Positions 26,982 to 35,360 of a DNA stretch of 64,000 bases are shown piece after piece. Each line of letters starts with the position of its first letter. The stretch's first letter is position 1. Where the stretch lies: assembly GCA_001724025.1 (NCBI GenBank), contig MEDJ01000001.1, forward strand, positions 62,001 to 126,000, given 5' to 3'. The translations under genes were made by a program, and so were the position numbers. The DNA is from Acidobacteria bacterium SCN 69-37 (GTDB taxonomy: Bacteria; Acidobacteriota; Vicinamibacteria; Vicinamibacterales; SCN-69-37). The notes beneath the pieces were generated by a model that worked only from the letters and a program-made list of their open reading frames with translations, was not told where the DNA came from and searched no databases.

Positions 26982-28418
26982 ATGGCCATCCAGCAGAAAC
27001 TCCAGGCGCGGCTCAGCCAGAAACTGATCCTGACGCCATCGCTCCAGCAGGCTATCAAGCTGCTGCCGATGTCCACGCTCGAACTGGCTGAGCTGCTCAA
27101 CCAGGAGATGGTGGAGAACCCGCTGCTCGAGGAGATCCCGACCGACGATCCGGTCGCCCAGGAGCAGGAACAGGCGCAGGCGGCCGAGGTCCCGGAACCG
27201 GAGAAGAAGCCCGACGAGAAGACGGATCCCTGGGACGATCAGGATTACGAGTATTTCTTCGGGGAATACCTCGATGACGGCTATCGATCGCGGCAGCCGC
27301 AGGAAGTGAAGGAACTGCCGCCGATCGAGAACACGCTCTCGAGCAAGGGGTCGCTGGCCGATCACCTCATGTGGCAGCTCAGCCTGCAGGCGGCCGACGA
27401 CCTCACGCGCGAGGTTGGCGCGGCCATCATCGGCAACATCGACGACGACGGGTACCTGGTCGCATCGGTGAACGAGATTGCGGGACTCGGGCCGTGGGAA
27501 GTGGCCGACGTCGAGCGGGCGCTCGAGCACGTGCACACGTTCGATCCCGTCGGGGTGGGGGCGCGCGACCTGCAGGAGTGCCTGCTGCTGCAGCTCCGAC
27601 CGCTCGGGCTGGAAGGATCGCCCGTCGAGACGCTCATCCGCGATCACCTGCGGCTGCTGCAGAACCATCGCATTCCCGATCTCGCGAAGGCGCTGGGCTG
27701 CGACATCGAAGAGATCAAGCAGCACATCGAGGTGATCAAGGGCCTCGATCCGAAGCCGGGGTCACGCTACAGTCCGGCCGATTCGCAGTACGTGATCCCG
27801 GACGTCTACATCGTGAAGACCGACGACGGCTATCGCGCGATGCTGAACGAGGACGGGCTGCCGCAGCTGCGCATCAGCCCGGTCTACCGGCGGCTGCTCG
27901 ACAAGGGTGGCGAGAACAGCGAGGAGACGCGCGCGTACGTGAAGGACAAGTTCCGCGCGGCGCTCTGGCTGCTGAAGTCGGTCGACCAGCGGCAGAAGAC
28001 GATCCTGAAGGTCGGCAACAGCATCATCAACTTCCAGCGGGCGTTCCTCGATCACGGCATCGAGCACCTGCGTCCGCTGGTGCTGCGCGACGTGGCCAAC
28101 GACATCGGCATGCACGAGTCGACGGTCTCGCGCGTGGTCAACAACAAGTACGTCCACACGCCGCAGGGCGTCTACGAGCTGAAGTTCTTCTTCCACAGCG
28201 GTATCAGCAGCGCCTACGGCGAGAGCGTCTCGTCGGTGACGATCAAGCAGCGGATCCGGAAGATCATCGAGGCCGAGGATCCGAAGCGTCCGCTGAGCGA
28301 CTCGAAGATCATGAACGTCCTGCAGCAGGAAGGCCTCGAGCTCGCGCGGCGCACGATCGCGAAATACCGCGAGGAACTGAAGATCCCGACGTCGAACCAG
28401 CGCAAGGTACTCTACTGA
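26982..28418 (+). CDS. rpoN: RNA polymerase sigma-54 factor
   Basis: Sigma-54 directs polymerase to -24/-12 promoters and needs AAA+ activators. The protein has 478 residues. Region I is Gln/Leu-rich (MAIQQKLQARLSQKLILTPSLQQAIKLLPM). Region II is an acidic linker (PTDDPVAQEQEQAQAAEVPE). The core-binding domain holds FDPVGVGARDLQECLLLQL. The DNA-binding part has the helix-turn-helix VANDIGMHESTVSRVVNNKY and the RpoN box ARRTIAKYREELKIPTSNQRK. It heads the common cluster rpoN-hpf-hprK-rapZ-PTS. The upstream gap of 68 bases shows no strong promoter. Confidence 0.98.
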   Translation: MAIQQKLQARLSQKLILTPSLQQAIKLLPMSTLELAELLNQEMVENPLLEEIPTDDPVAQEQEQAQAAEVPEPEKKPDEKTDPWDDQDYEYFFGEYLDDGYRSRQPQEVKELPPIENTLSSKGSLADHLMWQLSLQAADDLTREVGAAIIGNIDDDGYLVASVNEIAGLGPWEVADVERALEHVHTFDPVGVGARDLQECLLLQLRPLGLEGSPVETLIRDHLRLLQNHRIPDLAKALGCDIEEIKQHIEVIKGLDPKPGSRYSPADSQYVIPDVYIVKTDDGYRAMLNEDGLPQLRISPVYRRLLDKGGENSEETRAYVKDKFRAALWLLKSVDQRQKTILKVGNSIINFQRAFLDHGIEHLRPLVLRDVANDIGMHESTVSRVVNNKYVHTPQGVYELKFFFHSGISSAYGESVSSVTIKQRIRKIIEAEDPKRPLSDSKIMNVLQQEGLELARRTIAKYREELKIPTSNQRKVLY

Positions 28419-28442
28419 GTTCCCCCCAGCAGGGCAGGTGCC

Positions 28443-28988
28443 ATGACACTGACAGTGACCGGTCGTCGTATCGATATCTCTCCCCTCGTCCGACAGCAGA
28501 TCCAGGCGAAGATCGACAGGCTCGATCGCCTGCTGCGCGGGGATGCCGTGTCGACGCAGGTCGTGCTGACCGGCGAGCGCCAGGGAATATTGTGCGAGAT
28601 CACGCTGCGCATCCGCGGCGACCGGACCCTGGTCGGGGTGGGCCGGCACACGCGCATCATCACGGCCGTCGGCCAGGCGCTGGAGAAGATCAAGCAGCAG
28701 GCGCAGCGGTTGACGGATCGCCGGAAGACGCTGCGTCGCACCGGGGACAAGCCGGCCGAGGTCGAGGCCCGGCCGAAGCCGGCCAGCCGCGGCACCGCGC
28801 GCGCATCGACGGCGACGACCGTGGTGCGGGCGCGCCGGTACGCGGTGAAGTCCATGACCGCCGAGGAGGCGGCCGCGCGCCTCGGGACCGCGGCGTTCCT
28901 CGTCTTCAGGCAGGCCACCAGCGGACGCGTGGCCGTGGTGTTCCGTCGCCCCGACGGCAAGGCCGGGCTGATCGAGCCCGAAGACTGA
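28443..28988 (+). CDS. hpf: Long-form ribosome hibernation promoting factor
   Basis: A 181-residue cytosolic protein. The N-terminal S30AE domain (TLTVTGRRIDISPLVRQQIQAKIDRLDRLL) binds the decoding centre of idle ribosomes. A linker rich in Pro, Ala and Thr leads to the C-terminal dimerisation domain (VVRARRYAVKSMTAEEAAARL, then VAVVFRRPDGKAGLIEPED), which marks the long form that makes 100S dimers. It follows rpoN by 24 bases and precedes hprK by 13, the standard order in bacteria with a nitrogen-type or regulatory PTS. Confidence 0.94.
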   Translation: MTLTVTGRRIDISPLVRQQIQAKIDRLDRLLRGDAVSTQVVLTGERQGILCEITLRIRGDRTLVGVGRHTRIITAVGQALEKIKQQAQRLTDRRKTLRRTGDKPAEVEARPKPASRGTARASTATTVVRARRYAVKSMTAEEAAARLGTAAFLVFRQATSGRVAVVFRRPDGKAGLIEPED

Positions 28989-29001
28989 GCGAGCTGACGA
29001 G

Positions 29002-29979
29002 ATGTCCGCCGGGGTAAGCGTCGGGACGCTGGTCGGCCTGCGCGGCGAGGCCAGCGGCCTGAGCCTCGACGTGCTCGCCGGTGCGGCCGGCCTCGAGCGC
29101 CGCATCACGATGCCCTTCCTCCAGCGGATGGGCCTGGCGCTGGCCGGCGTCGACGAATTCCTGCGGCCCGGCCGTGCCCTGATCTTCGGCGAGAGCGAGA
29201 TCCGCTTCCTCGAGCGGATGGACGTGCCGGCCCGTCGCACGGCGCTTGCCGCGGTCTTCGCGCACGACCTGCCGTGCGTCGTCCTCACCGCCGGCCTGGA
29301 GCCGCTGCCCGAGTTGATCGACGCGGCGGAAACGACGGGGATTCCGCTGCTGCGATCGAGCCTGGTCACGGCCATGGCCATGGCGCGGCTGACCATGCTG
29401 CTCGAAGATCGGCTGGCGCCGAGCGAAGTGCAGCACGGCGTGCTGCTCGACGTGCTCGGGCTCGGGGTCATGGTCACGGGCGAGAGCGGCATCGGCAAGA
29501 GCGAGTGCGCGCTCGATCTCGTCGTGCGCGGCCATCGTCTGGTCGCCGACGATACCGTCGAGATCCGCTGTCGCGGCGGGGCGATTCTCGTGGGGCGCTG
29601 CCCCGAGTTCACCCGGCACCACATGGAAATCCGCGGGCTGGGCATCGTGAACGTCACGGACCTGTTCGGCGTGTCGGCCACGCGCACCTCGAAGCGCATC
29701 GAGCTCGTGGTGCGGCTGGAGCGCTGGGACAGCGGCCGTGAATACGATCGCCTCGGCCTCGAATCCGAACGTATCGATGTCCTTGGGGTCGCAGTGCCAC
29801 TTGTCACGATTCCCGTGGCCACGGCCAGGAACCTGGCGATGCTCGTCGAGGTGGCGGTCCGCACGCACCTGCTGCGGTCGCGCGGACGGCACGCGGCACG
29901 CCTGCTCGCGTCGCGGCTCGAGCAGCGGCTCGAGGCGCTCGCGGAACGGCCCCAGAATCTCGAGGCGGAGGAGCCATGA
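29002..29979 (+). CDS. hprK: HPr kinase/phosphorylase
   Basis: HprK phosphorylates and dephosphorylates the regulatory serine of HPr. It has 325 residues. The N-terminal domain is TLVGLRGEASGLSLDVLAG and onward. The catalytic domain has the P-loop VMVTGESGIGKSECALDL, LVADDTVEIR, and the HprK signature MEIRGLGIVNVTDLFG. The partner serine is conserved in the HPr encoded downstream (DGKSILG). The stop overlaps rapZ by four bases. Confidence 0.96.
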   Translation: MSAGVSVGTLVGLRGEASGLSLDVLAGAAGLERRITMPFLQRMGLALAGVDEFLRPGRALIFGESEIRFLERMDVPARRTALAAVFAHDLPCVVLTAGLEPLPELIDAAETTGIPLLRSSLVTAMAMARLTMLLEDRLAPSEVQHGVLLDVLGLGVMVTGESGIGKSECALDLVVRGHRLVADDTVEIRCRGGAILVGRCPEFTRHHMEIRGLGIVNVTDLFGVSATRTSKRIELVVRLERWDSGREYDRLGLESERIDVLGVAVPLVTIPVATARNLAMLVEVAVRTHLLRSRGRHAARLLASRLEQRLEALAERPQNLEAEEP

Positions 29980-30878
29980 CCACGCGTGACACTACGCCCC
30001 CCGTGGCCGGCGAGGCCTCGTTCGTCGTGGTCACCGGATTTTCCGGGGCGGGAAAATCGCACGCGATCCGGGCGCTCGAGGATCTCGGCTACTACTGCGT
30101 CGACAACCTCCCGATCGCCCTGCTGCCGACGTTCGCCGATCTCTCGCTGAACTCGACGCACATCGGCCGGCGCGCGGCGGTGGTCATCGACGTGCGCGAA
30201 CGCGACGCCATCGGCCAGTTTCCGGCCGCCTATCGCCGACTGCAGCGGCTGGGCGGCCCGCGGGTCCGGCTGCTGTTCCTCGAGGCCGACGAGCGGATCC
30301 TGCTGCGGCGCTTCAGTGAGACGCGACGGCCGCACCCGCTGGCCGGCACGGGCTCGGTGGCCGACGGCCTGGCGGCCGAGCGACAACTGCTGGCGCCCAT
30401 CCGTCGGCTCGCCGATCAGGTCGTCGACACGACCGGCCTGACCGTGCACGAGCTGCGGCGCCGGGTGCGCGAGCTGCTCGACCACACGGAGAGCCACACG
30501 GCGCTCGTCGTGACCCTGCTCAGCTTCGGGTTCCGCCGCGGCGTGCCGGCCGACGCCGACCTGGTGTTCGACGTGCGATTCCTGCCGAATCCGCACTTCG
30601 TACCGTCGCTGCGCCGGTGGACCGGCCGGAACGCGCGCGTGTCCCGCTACGTGCTGCGTACCAAGCCGGCGATCCGCTTCATGAAGCTGACGACCGATCT
30701 GCTGCGCTTCCTGATCCCGCAGTACATTGCGGAAGGCAAGGCGTACCTGACGATTGCGATCGGCTGCACCGGCGGCAAGCATCGGTCCGTGGCCCTGGTC
30801 GAGGCCTTTGCCAAGCGGCTCCGCACGACGAAGGGGATCGACCTGCGCGTGCGTCATCGCGACGAACGCGACAGCTAG
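29976..30878 (+). CDS. rapZ: RNase adapter protein RapZ
   Basis: RapZ is an ATP/GTP-binding protein that in Escherichia coli senses glucosamine-6-phosphate and recruits RNase E to GlmZ; in other phyla its target is not settled. The 300-residue chain has Walker A VVTGFSGAGKSHAIRALED, then GYYCVDNLPIALLPTFADL. The C-terminal domain has SFGFRRGVPADADLVFDVRFLPNPHF and IAIGCTGGKHRSVALVE. All are family hallmarks. Overlap with hprK and the downstream EIIA gene place it in the PTS regulatory cluster. Confidence 0.96.
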   Translation: MTTRDTTPPVAGEASFVVVTGFSGAGKSHAIRALEDLGYYCVDNLPIALLPTFADLSLNSTHIGRRAAVVIDVRERDAIGQFPAAYRRLQRLGGPRVRLLFLEADERILLRRFSETRRPHPLAGTGSVADGLAAERQLLAPIRRLADQVVDTTGLTVHELRRRVRELLDHTESHTALVVTLLSFGFRRGVPADADLVFDVRFLPNPHFVPSLRRWTGRNARVSRYVLRTKPAIRFMKLTTDLLRFLIPQYIAEGKAYLTIAIGCTGGKHRSVALVEAFAKRLRTTKGIDLRVRHRDERDS

Positions 30879-30911
30879 GGTCCAGCCGGGCCGACGTGAG
30901 AGCGCAGATCC

Positions 30912-31364
30912 ATGGTCAAACAAGGTGAAATCGGCGTCGTCGTGGTGACACACGGTCAGCTGGCGACCGAACTGCTGAATGCCGCTGAGATGATCGTCGG
31001 CGATCTCCCGAGGTTCGTGGCGTTGTCGATCGGCTGGCACGACGAGGTGACCGTGGCGCGGGAAGCGCTCGGCCGGGCCATCGACCGCGTGCGCGCCGGC
31101 GGCGAGGGCCCCGTGCTGATCCTGACGGACATGTTCGGCGGCACGCCGTCGAACCTCGGTCTGTCGTTCCTCAAGGAAGGCGAGATCGAGGTCGTCACCG
31201 GCGTGAATCTGGCCATGCTGATCAAGCTGGCGCGGACGTCGCACTACGACGACCTGCTGACATTCGCCCGCGAACTGTGCGAAGGCGGGCGCGAGGCCAT
31301 CCGCGTCGCGTCCGACCTGCTGCGCACGACGCCGTCCCCTCGCGATCCCGAGGTCCCCGAGTGA
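30912..31364 (+). CDS. PTS mannose-family EIIA domain protein
   Basis: A 150-residue stand-alone EIIA of the mannose type. The phosphorylated His is in GVVVVTHGQLATELLNAAE, and the conserved loops VLILTDMFGGTPSNLGLSFL and VVTGVNLAMLIKLA follow. No EIIB, EIIC or EIID is encoded nearby, so it probably serves as a regulatory phosphoacceptor. It ends inside the start of the HPr gene (GTGA overlap). Confidence 0.93.
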   Translation: MVKQGEIGVVVVTHGQLATELLNAAEMIVGDLPRFVALSIGWHDEVTVAREALGRAIDRVRAGGEGPVLILTDMFGGTPSNLGLSFLKEGEIEVVTGVNLAMLIKLARTSHYDDLLTFARELCEGGREAIRVASDLLRTTPSPRDPEVPE

Positions 31365-31630
31365 GTCGCGGTGAGGTGGTGGTCGTCAACCGCCTGGGCC
31401 TGCACGCGCGGGCGGCCGCCCGGTTCGTCCAGATGGCGGCCCAGTACCGAGCCGCGGTCCGGGTATCGGCCGGCGGGCGCGTCATGGACGGCAAGAGCAT
31501 CCTGGGCCTGCTGCTCCTGGCGGCAGCCCAGGGCACGCACCTGACCATCGAAACCGACGGCGCAGACGAGGACGCCGCGCTGGCCGCGCTGCGCGCGCTG
31601 GTCGAGCGGGGGTTCGAGGAGGCACGATGA
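31361..31630 (+). CDS. ptsH: Phosphocarrier protein HPr
   Basis: An 89-residue phosphocarrier. The active-site His is in VVNRLGLHARAAARFVQMA and the HprK target Ser in VMDGKSILGLLLL, so both phosphorylation inputs are kept. GTG 31361 overlaps the EIIA stop; the frame is open upstream to 31277, but starting there would add about 28 Arg-rich residues unlike any HPr. The stop overlaps the ptsI start by four bases. Confidence 0.95.
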   Translation: MSRGEVVVVNRLGLHARAAARFVQMAAQYRAAVRVSAGGRVMDGKSILGLLLLAAAQGTHLTIETDGADEDAALAALRALVERGFEEAR

Positions 31631-33366
31631 CCCGTCTGCACGGACGAGGGGTCTCGGCAGGCGTGGCCGTGGGAGGCGCGGTCGTGGTGGTGCGCGAGGC
31701 CACCCAGATCCGCTACCGGCTGGCGGCCAGCGGCGTCGATCGCGAGCGGCAGCGGCTGCGGGCCGCCCGCGACCGGACCCGGCGCGATCTCGAGGAGATC
31801 TCGGAACGGCTCGCGCGGACGATTGGGCCGGCGCAGGCGTCGATCTTCGCGGCCCAGGGCCTGATGCTCGACGATCCGCTGCTGCTGAAGCGGGCTGACG
31901 AACTCATCCGCACCGATCGGATCAACGCGGAGTGGGCCATCGAGCGCGTGATTGGCGATCTCCAGGCCACGTTGGCGCGCGAGGGGGACGAGTGGCTGCG
32001 CGAGCGCGGCGGCGACGTGGCCGACGTCGGGGGCCGACTGCAGCGGAACCTGCGGCCCGAGCACGCCTCGCTGGCCGATCGCATCCTCGACATCCCGCCG
32101 CCCGTGGTGCTCGTGGCCGACGAACTGCCGCCGTCCGTGGCCGCGCAGCTCGACTGGTCTCACGTGACCGGTCTCGTCTGCGACGCGGGCAGCCCGACGA
32201 GCCACACGATCATCCTCGTCCGGTCGCTCGGTGTGCCCGCGGTCGTCGGGGCCGGCCGGGCCACGCACCTCGTCGCCCCCGGACAGACCATCGCTCTCGA
32301 TGGCGTCACCGGTGACGTGGTCGTCGATCCCGACGATGACGTCCTCGAAGGGTGGCGGCACAGGGCGGCGCTGGCGGCGTCGGCCGCCCACGCGTTCGAT
32401 GCGCTGCGCGACAGGCCGGCCACGACCGCCGACGGCACGCACATCCGGCTCGAGGCCAACCTCGAGATCGCCGACGAGGTCGCCAGGGTCCGCGACGCCG
32501 GCGCCGAGGGCATCGGACTGTTCCGTTCCGAGTTCCTGCTCGACATGGACGGCGCCGATGAAGAGGCCCAGACCGCCACGTACCGCAGCCTGCTGGCAAC
32601 GATGGCGCCGCTGCCGGTGACGATCCGGACCTTCGACGCGGCAGGGGACTGGCGGTCGGTCGCCACGCGCGGCCCGGCCCACCGCGACAGGTTCGGCGTG
32701 CGCGGGATCCGCACGGTGCGGCACCGCGACGAGCGGTTCCGGACGCAGATTCGCGCCCTGCTCAGGGCCGCCGACGCCGGCGTCCTGCGCATCCTGCTGC
32801 CGTTCGTGACCACCGGCGACGAACTGCGCGGCGCGCGGACCGTCATCGAGGAGATCGCGCGCGATCTGGGCGTGGCCACCGTGCCGATCGGCGCCATGAT
32901 CGAGGTCCCGGCCGCCGCGCTCACGATTGACGCCCTGGCCGAACACGCCGAGTTTCTCAGCGTGGGGACCAATGATCTGATTCAATACACACTGGCTGTC
33001 GACAGGACCGACGACAGGCTGGCGCGCGAATACGCGGCCACATCACCGGCGGTCCTGCGCCTGCTGCGCACCTCGGCGGTCCAGGCCCGGCGGTCGCACT
33101 GCGAGGTCTCGGTGTGCGGCGAGATGGCCGCCGATCCGCTGCTGGTGCCGCTGCTGGTCGGGTTGGGCTTCCGGCGGTTCAGCATGGCGCCGGCCGCCAT
33201 TCTCGGGGTCAAACACGCGCTGTCCGCGCTCGACGTCCGTCAGGCCGTGATGCTGGCCCGACAGGCGGTCCTGGCGCGATCGGCGCACGAAGTCGATCAG
33301 TTACTGGCCTCGATGGCGAAGTCGATGCGCGAGGCCGTGGACAGTTCTGCCAAGGAGCCGGCATGA
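31627..33366 (+). CDS. ptsI: PTS enzyme I (phosphoenolpyruvate-protein phosphotransferase)
   Basis: Enzyme I takes phosphate from phosphoenolpyruvate and passes it to HPr. It has 579 residues. The phosphohistidine domain has CDAGSPTSHTIILVRSLGVPAVVG with the active His. The PEP-binding barrel has EGIGLFRSEFLLDM, FGVRGIRTVRHRDERF, GAMIEVPAAALT, LSVGTNDLIQYTLAVDRTD and the catalytic Cys in EVSVCGEMAADPLLV. ATGA overlaps link it to HPr upstream and to the cupin downstream. Confidence 0.97.
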   Translation: MTRLHGRGVSAGVAVGGAVVVVREATQIRYRLAASGVDRERQRLRAARDRTRRDLEEISERLARTIGPAQASIFAAQGLMLDDPLLLKRADELIRTDRINAEWAIERVIGDLQATLAREGDEWLRERGGDVADVGGRLQRNLRPEHASLADRILDIPPPVVLVADELPPSVAAQLDWSHVTGLVCDAGSPTSHTIILVRSLGVPAVVGAGRATHLVAPGQTIALDGVTGDVVVDPDDDVLEGWRHRAALAASAAHAFDALRDRPATTADGTHIRLEANLEIADEVARVRDAGAEGIGLFRSEFLLDMDGADEEAQTATYRSLLATMAPLPVTIRTFDAAGDWRSVATRGPAHRDRFGVRGIRTVRHRDERFRTQIRALLRAADAGVLRILLPFVTTGDELRGARTVIEEIARDLGVATVPIGAMIEVPAAALTIDALAEHAEFLSVGTNDLIQYTLAVDRTDDRLAREYAATSPAVLRLLRTSAVQARRSHCEVSVCGEMAADPLLVPLLVGLGFRRFSMAPAAILGVKHALSALDVRQAVMLARQAVLARSAHEVDQLLASMAKSMREAVDSSAKEPA

Positions 33367-33725
33367 GTGACGTGACGAAGGTGGAGAAGCCCTGGGGCTA
33401 CGAGTTGCACTGGGCGAAGACGGATCGCTACGTGGGAAAGGTGATCCACGTGAATGCGGGCCACGCGTTGAGCCTGCAGTATCACAACCAGAAGGACGAG
33501 ACGATCTTCCTCTGGACCGGCAAGCTGCTGTTCGAGATGGAAATCGATGGCCGTCTGGTGGGACGCGAGATGCTCCCCGGCGAGTCGGTCCACATCACGC
33601 CCAAGACGGTGCACCGGATGACCGCTATCGAGGAGTCGGACATCTTCGAAGTCTCGACCCCCGAACTGCACGACGTCGTCCGGCTCGAGGACCGATACGG
33701 GAGGTCGGACAAGGAGAGCAAGTGA
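33363..33725 (+). CDS. Cupin-domain protein, mannose-6-phosphate isomerase type II-like
   Basis: A 120-residue single cupin. KPWGYELHWAKTDRYVGKVIHV and LSLQYHNQKDETIFLWTG carry the metal-binding His and Glu residues of motif 1; PGESVHITPKTVHRMTA is motif 2. The closest known forms are the C-terminal domains of type II mannose-6-phosphate isomerase/GDP-mannose pyrophosphorylase. Alone and coupled to ptsI (ATGA), it could act on a sugar phosphate linked to PTS control, but no substrate can be named. A repeat block follows at once. Confidence 0.75.
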   Translation: MSDVTKVEKPWGYELHWAKTDRYVGKVIHVNAGHALSLQYHNQKDETIFLWTGKLLFEMEIDGRLVGREMLPGESVHITPKTVHRMTAIEESDIFEVSTPELHDVVRLEDRYGRSDKESK

Positions 33726-33732
33726 ATAGAGC

Positions 33733-33906
33733 AACTGAGAAGTTAGAAGGAGAAGTTAGAAGGAGAAGTTAGAAGTAAGAAGCCAGAAGTGTGCGGAAAG
33801 TGGGAAGTTAGAAGTTGGAACTGAGAAGCAACTCCTCGTTCTCCCTTCTAACTTCCCACTTCGAACTTTCCAAAACTTCTGGCTTCGAACTTCTAACTTC
33901 TCAGTT
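33733..33906. repeat. AGAAG-type repeat block with long inverted repeat
   Basis: Three exact tandem 13-mers GAGAAGTTAGAAG (33737-33749, 33750-33762, 33763-33775) open the block, followed by variants AGAAGCCAGAAG and GGGAAGTTAGAAG. The second half is the pyrimidine-rich counterpart, so arm 33733-33749 pairs perfectly over 17 bases with 33890-33906. Base composition is far less GC-rich than the neighbours. No open frame of note. AGAAGCCAGA also occurs at 1577-1648. Confidence 0.85.
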
Positions 33907-33942
33907 CATTCCGTTCTGAGCCGCCAGGCTCAGAACGGAATG
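33907..33942 (-). terminator. Perfect 16-bp hairpin covering the ssb stop codon
   Basis: Arms 33907-33922 and 33927-33942 pair at all 16 positions with loop GCCA. The right arm holds the last codons and stop of ssb, so the conserved C-terminal tip is encoded inside the stem. No T-run follows, so intrinsic termination is uncertain. Confidence 0.6.
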
Positions 33943-34406
33943 TCGTCGTCGCTCGGCGCGTCGAACTGGCCGCTGTCGGCCGGGGCGGAGTCATCGCTGT
34001 AGCGGTCGCGGTCCCGCGATCCACCGCCGCCGCCCTGGGAGCCGGACCGGAAGCCACCACCGCCGCCCCCGCCAGGGCCGCTGCTGAGCAGCACCACCTT
34101 GTCGGCCCGAATCTCCGTCGTCTTGGCCGGCTTGCCTTCCTTGTCCGTCCACTCGCGCGTCTGGATGCGCCCTTCGACGTAGATCTGCTTGCCCTTCGTC
34201 AGATATTCGTGGATCGATTCGGCGGTCTTGCCCCAGATGACCACGCGGTGCCACTGCGTGTCCTCGCGACGCTGCCCGTCGCGGTCGGTGAACTTCTCGG
34301 TCGTGGCGAGACTGACAGTCGCCACCGGTGTGCCGCCGGCCGTGAACCGCATCTCGGCATCACGGCCGAGATTGCCGACGAGAATCGCTTTGTTGACGCT
34401 GCCCAT
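33930..34406 (-). CDS. ssb: Single-stranded DNA-binding protein
   Basis: A 158-residue SSB. The OB fold covers about residues 1-110 (SVNKAILVGNLGRDAEMRF, DTQWHRVVIWGKTAESIHEYL, GKQIYVEGRIQTREWTDKEG). A Gly/Arg/Ser-rich flexible linker follows. The C-terminal tip DAPSDDDIPF is the partner-binding peptide found in SSBs. ATG 34406 gives the canonical N-terminus; the frame is open upstream to 34556. It is the last gene of the leftward tol-pal run, 17 bases after cpoB. Confidence 0.97.
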   Translation of the reverse strand: MGSVNKAILVGNLGRDAEMRFTAGGTPVATVSLATTEKFTDRDGQRREDTQWHRVVIWGKTAESIHEYLTKGKQIYVEGRIQTREWTDKEGKPAKTTEIRADKVVLLSSGPGGGGGGGFRSGSQGGGGGSRDRDRYSDDSAPADSGQFDAPSDDDIPF

Positions 34407-34423
34407 GTGACGGTCCTGACTCC

Positions 34424-35356
34424 CTATTGGGGCTTGACGCCCATCGCTTCCAGCCGCTGACGCGCCTGGATCGCCGAAATTTCGTTCGGATATTCCTTGA
34501 TGACCTCCTGGTACGCCCGCTGCGCGTTGGCGCGCTGGCCGACGTCGGCATAGCACCAGCCGATCATGTAGAGCCCCTCGTGCCGCCGTTCGGACGTCGG
34601 GAAGTTGTCGACGAACTTCTGGTACTCCGGCAACGCACTGCGGCAGTCCTTCTTGCTGTTGAACGACTCGCCAATCATCAACTGCGCGTCGGCCGCCACC
34701 GGAGAATCCGGGTAGTCGTTGATGACGTCGCGGAATCCCTCGATGGCGCTGTCGTAGCGCTGGCTGCCGTAGTCGGCCATGGCCTGCTGATAGACGTAGC
34801 TGGCCGACTGGGGCAGCACGACCGGGCTCAACGGGCCCTGAGCCGTGGATGCCGGCGGGGCACTGTCCGACGGTGGTGTCGTCGAGGGGGGCGCGGCCGA
34901 CGTCTGCGGCGACGACGGGGCGCCACCGCTCGTGGGTGGGGCGGCCGACGGATCGACGGGCGGCTGCAGCAGGCCGACCAGGGCATTGATCTGATCGGTC
35001 AGCCGACGCACGCCCTCGCGAATCGCCGAGAACTCCTGCGAGAGCTGCGACACGCGGACGGTGTTGTCGTCGAGCCGCTCCCGAATCGTCGCCACCGTTG
35101 TCGCCAGTTGATTGATGAGGAGCTGCTGGTCGGCGAAGCCCTTCACGCTGGCGGCGGTGGTGGCGTCGAGCCGCTTGTTGGTCTCTGCGATCTGCGCATC
35201 GAGCCGGTTCACCGACAACTGCAGCCGGCTGACCTGCTCCTGCAGTATGCGGAGATCGGCGTTCATCTGCAGGTGCTCCCGGTTCTGGGCCACGGCAGGC
35301 GTCGTGCCGAGCACCAGGAGACAGGCGGCGACCGTCAACGTCGTTCGCATCACCAT
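34424..35356 (-). CDS. cpoB: Tol-Pal system coordinator CpoB (YbgF)
   Basis: About 310 residues with a signal peptide (MRTTLTVAACLLVLGTTPAVAQ). A coiled coil spans roughly residues 30-110 (ADLRILQEQVSRLQLSVNRLDAQIAET) and would trimerise. A Pro/Ser/Ala-rich linker leads to three TPRs (YVYQQAMADYGSQRYDSAIEGF, AQLMIGESFNSKKDCRSALPEY, LYMIGWCYADVGQRANAQRAY). CpoB links outer-membrane constriction to murein synthesis. A GTG at 35359 and ATGs at 35356 and 35350 compete as start. Confidence 0.92.
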   Translation of the reverse strand: MVMRTTLTVAACLLVLGTTPAVAQNREHLQMNADLRILQEQVSRLQLSVNRLDAQIAETNKRLDATTAASVKGFADQQLLINQLATTVATIRERLDDNTVRVSQLSQEFSAIREGVRRLTDQINALVGLLQPPVDPSAAPPTSGGAPSSPQTSAAPPSTTPPSDSAPPASTAQGPLSPVVLPQSASYVYQQAMADYGSQRYDSAIEGFRDVINDYPDSPVAADAQLMIGESFNSKKDCRSALPEYQKFVDNFPTSERRHEGLYMIGWCYADVGQRANAQRAYQEVIKEYPNEISAIQARQRLEAMGVKPQ

Positions 35357-35360
35357 CACT

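Noticed and set aside
27762-31244. An 1160-codon minus-strand frame opposite rpoN-hpf-hprK-rapZ
   Set aside because: Antisense shadow; composition is Arg/Asp/His-rich without motifs, while the plus strand encodes recognised proteins throughout.
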